64,000 nt of DNA. It comes from Terrisporobacter mayombei. GTDB taxonomy: Bacteria > Bacillota > Clostridia > Peptostreptococcales > Peptostreptococcaceae. The stretch is taken from assembly GCF_014333445.1 (NCBI RefSeq), contig NZ_JACRYU010000005.1, positions 40,355 to 104,354 of the forward strand, written 5' to 3'. Shown here piece by piece: positions 57,589 through 64,000 of this stretch (its first letter is position 1; every line of letters starts with the position of its first letter). The position numbers were made by a program, and so were the translations under genes. The notes under the pieces are model-generated. The model was not told the origin of the DNA. It was given only the letters and a program-made list of their open reading frames with translations, and made no database searches.

Positions 57589-58383
57589 ATGAATAAGAAT
57601 CCATATTTTAATTTTTTGAAAAAAGATTTTAGACAAATTACATCAATTTTTATTGTAATGATAGTTGTAAATATTGGTACAACAGCAATATCTAATATAT
57701 ATTCATCTTTGCAATCGTATGATAATGAACCGATAAGATTTTTTAGTCAAGCTGGTTCAATGGGAGTCATGATTTGTTTTATATGTGGTATCATGATTAC
57801 ATTAAAGAATTTTTCAGGGGCTATTGGTATAAAAGGTGATAGAGTAGGTTATATAAAAGCATTTGTAATGTGGTCATTAATAATATCATTAGTAGTAGCT
57901 TTATTTGGAACTGCTATTGAGTTAGGGTATAAAATATTAATAGAATCTATCACAAATAAAGAAGTACTTCTTAGAAGTAATTCAATAAGAGGTTATACAA
58001 GTGATGTTGGTTTTAACATTATTAATACAAACTTTACTTGGTTTTTAAAGTCTATATTTAATAGATTTATGACTAATTTGACTTTAATGTATACTGGGTA
58101 TATGTTAGGAGCTATTGGATATAGATTAAAACCTATTTATAACATAATATTATTTATAATAACTCCTGTTACATTTATAGCTTTTATAGTAAATATGGCG
58201 ATAAAGAATGAAGATTTTATAATGGAAATAGGAATGAAATTTATAGATGCAGTGGTGTTTATATGTGAAAATCCAATGGTGTCTATATTGATAAAACTAG
58301 TATTTATGATATTTGCATTTATTGTAGGTACTAGATTTTTAATAAAAGCATCTACAAATGAATATGCACATGATTTGATATAA
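57589..58383 (+). CDS. ABC transporter permease of the GntR-linked operon
   Basis: Membrane partner of the broken ATPase, about 264 residues with some six hydrophobic segments (TSIFIVMIVVNIGTTAIS, GVMICFICGIMITL, AFVMWSLIISLVVALF and others). ATG at 57589 follows GGGGAG and is in the same frame as the ATPase, with no stop between. Cargo unknown; YtrA-type operons often respond to cell-envelope stress or wall-active compounds. The permease itself is intact. A strong terminator follows. Confidence 0.75.
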   Translation: MNKNPYFNFLKKDFRQITSIFIVMIVVNIGTTAISNIYSSLQSYDNEPIRFFSQAGSMGVMICFICGIMITLKNFSGAIGIKGDRVGYIKAFVMWSLIISLVVALFGTAIELGYKILIESITNKEVLLRSNSIRGYTSDVGFNIINTNFTWFLKSIFNRFMTNLTLMYTGYMLGAIGYRLKPIYNIILFIITPVTFIAFIVNMAIKNEDFIMEIGMKFIDAVVFICENPMVSILIKLVFMIFAFIVGTRFLIKASTNEYAHDLI

Positions 58384-58385
58384 AA

Positions 58386-58425
58386 AATAAGAAGACTCTT
58401 TTAATATAGAGTCTTCTTATTTTTA
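58386..58425 (+). terminator. Terminator of the GntR-ABC operon
   Basis: 14-bp stem (AATAAGAAGACTCT and complement) and T tail. Confidence 0.93.
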
Positions 58426-58538
58426 TATAGTATATATTTTTTAGAATTTAAATCTTCATTAAATAGAATTTATAGAGTAGTCTTTATTTTTATAAGTTAA
58501 TATATTCTTTTATGATATATATTAAAAATGTATCATTC

Positions 58539-58580
58539 GTAACATTAGTTACGGATAAGAAATGATTTCCGTAATATAAT
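58539..58580 (+). promoter_or_regulatory. HcpR-type box and promoter of hcp
   Basis: GTAAC-ATTA-GTTAC (58539-58552), a CRP/FNR-family palindrome, is centred 29.5 bases before a TATAAT (58575-58580). With a start at about 58587 the site is centred at -41.5, the standard class II activator place overlapping the -35 region, which itself is poor. Confidence 0.75.
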
Positions 58581-58643
58581 CAATTTATAAATAAAAATAA
58601 AATTTTTAGAATATAGGTTAATTATTATATTGGAGGAATAAAA

Positions 58644-60284
58644 ATGGAAAATAAAATGTTTTGTTTTCAATGTCAAGAAACAGCTGGATGCAGCGGATGT
58701 ACAAAATTTGGTGTATGTGGAAAATCACCAGATTTAGCTAGAATGCAAGACTTATTAATATATACAACTAAAGGATTATCAGAAGTAACCACTAGACTTA
58801 GAGAAGAAGGACAAGAAGTAAGTAGTGATGTAAATCATTTAATAACAATAAATTTATTTACTACTATAACTAATGCAAATTTTGATGATGAAATATTCTA
58901 TGAAAGGGTTAAAGAAACTTTAAAAGTAAAAGAAGAATTATTATCAAAACTAAATAACAAAGAAAACTTATCAGAAGCTGCATTATGGAATGCCTCAACT
59001 GCACAAGAAATGGATGATAAATCAACTAAAGTTGGAGTATTAGCAACTGAAAATGAGGATATAAGAAGTTTAAGAGAATTAATAATATATGGCGTAAAAG
59101 GATTATCTGCATATATGAAACATGCAAATGCGTTAGGATATGATAATGAAGATGTTAATGCATTTATGCAAGCAACATTATCAAAAACTTTAGATAATAC
59201 TCTAAGCTTGGATGAGTTAGTAGCATTAACCTTAGAAACTGGAAAAGTTGGTGTTGATGGTATGGCACTTTTAGATCAAGCTAATACGGGAACTTACGGG
59301 CATCCAGAGATAACTAAAGTTAATATAGGTGTTAGAAAAAATCCAGGTATATTAGTATCAGGACATGATTTAAAAGACTTAGAATTATTATTAAAACAAA
59401 CAGAAGGAACTGGAGTAGATGTATATACGCATTCAGAAATGTTACCAGCACACTATTATCCAGCATTTAAAAAATATTCTCATTTTGCAGGGAATTACGG
59501 TAATGCTTGGTGGAAACAAAAAGAAGAATTTGAAAGTTTCAATGGTCCAATATTAATGACTACAAACTGTATAGTTCCACCAAAAGACAGTTATAAAGAT
59601 AGATTATTCACAACTGGTGCAGCTGGATTTGTAGGATGTACTCATATAAAAGGAGAAAGTGAAGATAATAAAGATTTTTCTCAAATACTAGAGTTAGCAA
59701 AAACTTGCCAACCACCAACTGAAATAGAAACAGGAGAAATAATAGGTGGATTTGCTCATAATCAAGTATTTGCATTAGCAGATAAAGTTGTAGAAGCTGT
59801 TAAGAGTGGAGCAATTAAGAAGTTCTTTGTTATGGCAGGATGTGATGGAAGATCTAAATCAAGAAACTATTATACTGAATTCGCACAAGCTTTACCAAAA
59901 GATACAGTAATATTAACTGCAGGATGTGCAAAATATAAATATAATAAATTAGAACTTGGAGATATAGGTGGAATACCAAGAGTTTTAGATGCTGGCCAAT
60001 GTAATGATTCTTATTCATTAGCATTAATAGCATTAAAATTAAAAGAAGTATTTGAATTAGAAGATATAAACGAATTACCAATAGCATTTAATATAGCATG
60101 GTATGAACAAAAAGCTGTAATAGTATTATTATCACTATTATACTTAGGAGTTAAGAATATACACCTAGGACCAACACTTCCAGCATTTTTATCACCAAAT
60201 GTAGCTAAAGTTTTAGTTGAAAACTTTGGGATAGGTGGAATAACTAATGTTGAAGATGATATAAAAATGTTTATGGGAGAATAA
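58644..60284 (+). CDS. hcp: Hybrid cluster protein (hydroxylamine/NO reductase)
   Basis: Iron-sulphur enzyme with the hybrid 4Fe-2O-2S cluster; reduces hydroxylamine in vitro and acts on NO in nitrosative stress. 546 residues. The N-terminal cysteine set for the conventional cluster is [20 protein letters not shown] (about 6-25), with one extra cysteine. The hybrid-cluster ligands lie in the C-terminal half ([68 protein letters not shown]). ATG follows GGAGGA. An HcpR-type box lies in its promoter and the regulator gene lies immediately downstream, convergent. Confidence 0.96.
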   Translation: MENKMFCFQCQETAGCSGCTKFGVCGKSPDLARMQDLLIYTTKGLSEVTTRLREEGQEVSSDVNHLITINLFTTITNANFDDEIFYERVKETLKVKEELLSKLNNKENLSEAALWNASTAQEMDDKSTKVGVLATENEDIRSLRELIIYGVKGLSAYMKHANALGYDNEDVNAFMQATLSKTLDNTLSLDELVALTLETGKVGVDGMALLDQANTGTYGHPEITKVNIGVRKNPGILVSGHDLKDLELLLKQTEGTGVDVYTHSEMLPAHYYPAFKKYSHFAGNYGNAWWKQKEEFESFNGPILMTTNCIVPPKDSYKDRLFTTGAAGFVGCTHIKGESEDNKDFSQILELAKTCQPPTEIETGEIIGGFAHNQVFALADKVVEAVKSGAIKKFFVMAGCDGRSKSRNYYTEFAQALPKDTVILTAGCAKYKYNKLELGDIGGIPRVLDAGQCNDSYSLALIALKLKEVFELEDINELPIAFNIAWYEQKAVIVLLSLLYLGVKNIHLGPTLPAFLSPNVAKVLVENFGIGGITNVEDDIKMFMGE

Positions 60285-60325
60285 TTAAAGCAGTATAATA
60301 TATTTTTATTAATAGATTACTTCAT

Positions 60326-60368
60326 AAAGAAAGAGTATCCTTAGTGATTTTGGGATACTCTTTCTTTG
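60326..60368. terminator. Terminator between convergent hcp and hcpR
   Basis: 15-bp stem (AAAGAAAGAGTATCC / GGATACTCTTTCTTT), about 40 bases after hcp and beyond the hcpR stop; it can serve both directions. Confidence 0.9.
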
Positions 60369-60432
60369 TAAAATAAAAATTTTCAGAATTGTATTTATTA
60401 AATGAAACTATCTAGATAAGTTAACTTAATAT

Positions 60433-61074
60433 TTAATCTATTAAAATATTTTCTATTTCTTCTAAATCTAAAATATTAATATGAGTTCTAGAATAATCAA
60501 TAATACCTGCTTCTTTCAAGTTAATTAACTCACGAGAAAGTGAAGGTCTTGTTATACCTAAAGATTCTGCAAGTTTTTCTTTAGTCATATTTAATTTTAT
60601 TTTTTTTGTGTTTTGAAGTTTATATTCTGATATTAAGAAATTGCATATTTTTTGTCTAATACTGCTAAAAGTTAAATTTGTAATAGACTTATTCAAAACA
60701 AATATTTTATTAGTCAAATCATTTAAGAACATCTCAAGAAAATCTTCATGAGAAGTACAAAAATGTATGAAATTTATTTTATTAATGAACATTATTTTTG
60801 ATGGTGATGAAGAGATAACTGTTGCAGGATATAAATTAATATCTGAAAAGGCAATTACTTCACCAAAAATATTTCCTTTATTAAAGGATGAAACATGAAT
60901 TACTTTTGAACCAAGTGTTCTTTTTATATCTACTGAACCTTCTAATATTAAACCAACAGAAGTACAAGTATCCCCTTCCATAGCTATAATATCATTCTTA
61001 CTATAATTTTTTATTATATAATCTGTATCACTAAAAAGTTTTAAAATGCATTCTTCGCTTTTATTTCTAAACAT
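60433..61074 (-). CDS. hcpR: CRP/FNR-family regulator, HcpR-like
   Basis: Transcription activator of the CRP/FNR family, 213 residues: N-terminal cyclic-nucleotide-type effector domain (IIAMEGDTCTSVGLILEGSV, about 29-48), dimer helix, and C-terminal helix-turn-helix (TKEKLAESLGITRPSLSREL, about 164-183). No FNR-type N-terminal cysteine cluster is seen. Named HcpR-like because it neighbours hcp, and GTAAC-N4-GTTAC palindromes sit both at the hcp promoter and in the divergent region behind it. ATG follows AAGGAG. Confidence 0.85.
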   Translation of the reverse strand: MFRNKSEECILKLFSDTDYIIKNYSKNDIIAMEGDTCTSVGLILEGSVDIKRTLGSKVIHVSSFNKGNIFGEVIAFSDINLYPATVISSSPSKIMFINKINFIHFCTSHEDFLEMFLNDLTNKIFVLNKSITNLTFSSIRQKICNFLISEYKLQNTKKIKLNMTKEKLAESLGITRPSLSRELINLKEAGIIDYSRTHINILDLEEIENILID

Positions 61075-61138
61075 TTTGACTCCTTATTAAATCATTATTA
61101 TTAGTATTTTACCATAATAATATAAAAATAATATATTT

Positions 61139-61180
61139 GTAACGATTGTTACAGATTAAAAGTATATATTTGGGTATTAT
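61139..61180 (+). promoter_or_regulatory. HcpR-type box and promoter of the 61240 operon
   Basis: GTAAC-GATT-GTTAC (61139-61152) is centred exactly 29.5 bases before a TATTAT box (61175-61180), the same spacing as at hcp. It also lies about 65 bases upstream of hcpR itself on the other strand, so one site could serve both directions. Confidence 0.72.
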
Positions 61181-61239
61181 AATATCATAAGAAAAATAAT
61201 ATAATCAAAAAATGAAATTATAGCAAAAGGAGATAGATT

Positions 61240-61878
61240 ATGAGCTTATTTTTAGGAAAAATACATTATTGGTTATTTAATAAAATTTTATGGTTTGAAA
61301 AATTAGAAGGAAAAATAATTGAATTAGCTAAGGAAGAAGGATTTGATACAGAAAAGTTAAGTCTAGAAATAGAAGGTAAATATGGTGAGAGATTGCCTAA
61401 TAAACCATTAGAGGAATTAATAGATACAAGTAATATCCATGGATGGCTACAATCTCAAATTCATAGTTCAGAAAGAAGAATGGCTTCTTGGACTAAAATA
61501 TTAATAGACGTAGATACTAAAAACTATGATAAATTAGAAAAGATATATTGTGAGCAAGGTGTAGTTGCTGCGAAAGAAGTTAAAGAAGGTGGGAAAAATC
61601 CAGCAACACCAGAGGAATTATTTAATTGTATGAATGATTATATATTAGATGGTATGCCTTGTGATATGATAAATGAAGTTATTTCAAAAGATGAAGAAAG
61701 TATAATTTGGAAGCAAAGAAGATGCGTTCATAAAGATATTTGGGATGAGATAGGATGCGATGTATCTTATTTCTATGATTTAAGAAATTCTTGGATAAAA
61801 TCTTTTATAAATGAATTAAATAATAAATATGAATACTCTATAGAAGATACGGATATGAAAGTAATCAAAAAAGTGTAG
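61240..61878 (+). CDS. Unknown protein in the HcpR-controlled operon
   Basis: 212 residues, soluble, largely helical. Cysteines and histidines are spaced through it (IHGWLQSQIHSSERRMASW near 70, YCEQGVVAAKEV, GMPCDMINEV, RRCVHKDIWDEIGCDVSYFY near 163-182), which could bind metal or a cluster, but no known domain is recognised. ATG follows AAAGGAGA. It is first in an operon with a hemerythrin and a DUF1858 gene under an HcpR-type box, so a role in nitrosative or oxidative stress is inferred. Confidence 0.78.
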   Translation: MSLFLGKIHYWLFNKILWFEKLEGKIIELAKEEGFDTEKLSLEIEGKYGERLPNKPLEELIDTSNIHGWLQSQIHSSERRMASWTKILIDVDTKNYDKLEKIYCEQGVVAAKEVKEGGKNPATPEELFNCMNDYILDGMPCDMINEVISKDEESIIWKQRRCVHKDIWDEIGCDVSYFYDLRNSWIKSFINELNNKYEYSIEDTDMKVIKKV

Positions 61879-61904
61879 ACGTTTATTTGAAAGGCGGTAA
61901 TAAT

Positions 61905-62453
61905 ATGAGCGGAGTTGATTTATTAATAGAAGAACATAAAAATGTATCAAGAATGCTTGTTGTCATTAGAAAGGCATGTTTTAAATTAATAGAAACTAAA
62001 GAAATAGACTACGATGATTTTTATAATATAATAAGTTTCATTAGAAACTTTGCTGATGGTCATCATCACAAAAAAGAGGAAATATTTCTTTTTAATAGGA
62101 TGGTCGAACACTTAGGTGAAGCAGGTAAAAATGCTATTACTCACGGAATGTTAGTTGAGCATGATTTAGGAAGATTATATATAAAAAATCTTGAGGAAGC
62201 TTTAAAAAATCTGAATGATGGAAATGAAGAGGCTAAGTTAGATGTAATAGCTAATGCAATATCTTATGCTACTTTATTAGAAAATCATATTCATAAAGAA
62301 GATAATGTAATATTCTCATTTGCTAAAAGAGGATTAAGTGAAGATGTATTAAAAACTGTAGATGAAGAATGCTATAAATATGAAAAAGAAAATTCTCACA
62401 CAAGAGAAGTAAATCTTGGTATACTAAAGACTTTAGAAGATAAATATAAATAA
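61905..62453 (+). CDS. Hemerythrin-like (HHE) di-iron protein
   Basis: About 182 residues, one hemerythrin-fold domain. Likely di-iron ligands are in EEHKNVSRML (His near residue 10), FADGHHHKKEEIFLF (about 52-66), GMLVEHDLGRLY (about 83-94) and LENHIHKEDNVIFSFA (about 125-140). Such domains sense or repair oxygen/NO damage, as in the RIC/YtfE/ScdA family. ATG at 61905 follows AAGGCGG; an in-frame TTG 18 bases earlier is less likely. Between the unknown 212-residue gene and the DUF1858 gene. Confidence 0.92.
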   Translation: MSGVDLLIEEHKNVSRMLVVIRKACFKLIETKEIDYDDFYNIISFIRNFADGHHHKKEEIFLFNRMVEHLGEAGKNAITHGMLVEHDLGRLYIKNLEEALKNLNDGNEEAKLDVIANAISYATLLENHIHKEDNVIFSFAKRGLSEDVLKTVDEECYKYEKENSHTREVNLGILKTLEDKYK

Positions 62454-62469
62454 AAAAGGAGATATGACA

Positions 62470-62655
62470 ATGATAACAAAATCTAATACAATTGGTGAAA
62501 TACTACAATTATGCCCAAATGCAGCTGAAATATTAATGAAATTTGGAATGGGATGCTTAGGTTGTCCATCGGCTCAAGTTGAAACTTTAGAACAAGCTTG
62601 TGAAATACATGGATTAAACTTAGATGAAGTATTAACTGCATTAAATAAACAATAG
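62470..62655 (+). CDS. DUF1858-domain protein
   Basis: 61 residues, almost wholly a DUF1858 domain: TIGEILQLCPNAAEILMKFG, then GCLGCPSAQ with the typical CxxC, then a C-terminal helix. Related small domains form the N-terminal ScdA_N part of RIC-type di-iron repair proteins. Of two ATGs six bases apart, 62470 has the right spacing to AGGAG. Last gene of the operon, 16 bases after the hemerythrin stop. Confidence 0.9.
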   Translation: MITKSNTIGEILQLCPNAAEILMKFGMGCLGCPSAQVETLEQACEIHGLNLDEVLTALNKQ

Positions 62656-62660
62656 TAATA

Positions 62661-62700
62661 AAAAAGACTTTTAGAGATAATTTGCTAAAAGTCTTTTTTA
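62661..62700 (+). terminator. Terminator of the hemerythrin operon
   Basis: 14-bp stem (AAAAAGACTTTTAG / CTAAAAGTCTTTTT) and T tail. Confidence 0.92.
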
Positions 62701-62903
62701 TTGCATAAAATTTTTATTTTAAATTTTATATTAAAACATATATTGAAAACTTATTTTTTGGTATATAAAATATATGAGTGTATATGGATAGTTAAGGCTA
62801 TATTTACATAAAAATGAAAATCATTTAAATTTAATTAAAAATGGTAATTTAAGATAAATTTTTAAAGTGTTATACTAAAAAATATAAATAGGAATAATAA
62901 TGA

Positions 62904-63903
<1,000 letters not shown>

Positions 63904-63905
<2 letters not shown>

Positions 63906-63919
63906 TTATAGAATATTAA
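63904..63919 (+). repeat. Direct repeat copy 1 in the ligA insertion
   Basis: AGTTATAGAATATTAA, repeated exactly at 63975-63990, 71 bases later. Confidence 0.7.
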
Positions 63920-63974
63920 TAAACATATTATAATTATAATGATATCTTAATTTTCTATAAAGTTCAATATGAAA

Positions 63975-63990
63975 AGTTATAGAATATTAA
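63975..63990 (+). repeat. Direct repeat copy 2 in the ligA insertion
   Basis: Exact second copy of AGTTATAGAATATTAA from 63904-63919. Confidence 0.7.
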
Positions 63991-64000
63991 AATTTAAAGT

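Overview
The window is an AT-rich chromosomal segment of an anaerobic, low-GC, spore-forming Firmicute, most likely in the Peptostreptococcaceae (the Clostridioides, Paraclostridium, Paeniclostridium, Romboutsia group). Reasons: a GerS-like germination lipoprotein sits between acpS and mazEF, a four-domain class F flavodiiron protein is present, hcp lies beside an HcpR-type regulator, and the block murB-PHP-rapZ-yvcK-nudix-whiA-dnaE-pfkA-pyk is intact. Most genes lie on the + strand. I saw no rRNA, tRNA, CRISPR array, or insertion sequence with a transposase.

Layout. 1-3.7 kb: end of the F1 ATP synthase operon (atpA partial, atpG, atpD, and an unusually short atpC). 3.8-5.8 kb: acpS, a gerS-like gene with no alanine racemase after it, and mazEF. 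5.9-10.9 kb: split transketolase, a small membrane protein, 5-formyl-THF cyclo-ligase, a CtpA-type protease and two tiny proteins. 11.1-14.1 kb: cobT-cobU-cobS-cobC, the nucleotide-loop arm of cobalamin synthesis. 14.2-18.4 kb: a 4-hydroxybutyrate-type dehydrogenase and a MoxR/CobS-like AAA ATPase paired with a VWA protein. 18.5-18.9 kb: a cobalamin riboswitch with no gene behind it. 19-24.6 kb: pcrA, M18 aminopeptidase, a DnaA-box-rich intergenic region, ppiB and ppaC. 25-31 kb: small unknowns, a YkgJ-type cysteine cluster protein, an MBL hydrolase, relQ, a phosphoesterase and two unknown proteins. 31.3-44.2 kb: formate/nitrite channel, then the cell wall/division/replication/glycolysis block from murB to pyk. 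44.4-55 kb: NSS transporter, an unknown membrane protein, RlmD-type methyltransferase, ornithine cyclodeaminase family, zinc ribbon, fdpF, a HAD phosphatase, a flippase-like protein and a DUF3783 protein. 55.2-58.4 kb: a 2-hydroxyacid dehydrogenase that appears to start at ATT, and a GntR-ABC-permease operon whose ATPase is broken by two in-frame ochre codons. 58.6-62.7 kb: a nitrosative-stress island (hcp, hcpR, an unknown protein, hemerythrin, DUF1858). 62.9-64 kb: ligA, cut off after its adenylation domain by foreign, non-coding sequence.

How the parts work together. hcp and the divergent operon behind hcpR each carry a GTAAC-N4-GTTAC palindrome at the same distance from a -10 box, so hcpR probably controls hcp together with the unknown/hemerythrin/DUF1858 operon. 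The cobalamin genes, the CobS/CobT-like ATPase-VWA pair and the orphan riboswitch lie within 8 kb and may share a B12 theme. Points most worth a second look: the interrupted ligA, the orphan riboswitch with a REP-like insert, the hcpR island with its unknown gene, the DnaA-box cluster upstream of ppiB, and the ATT start.
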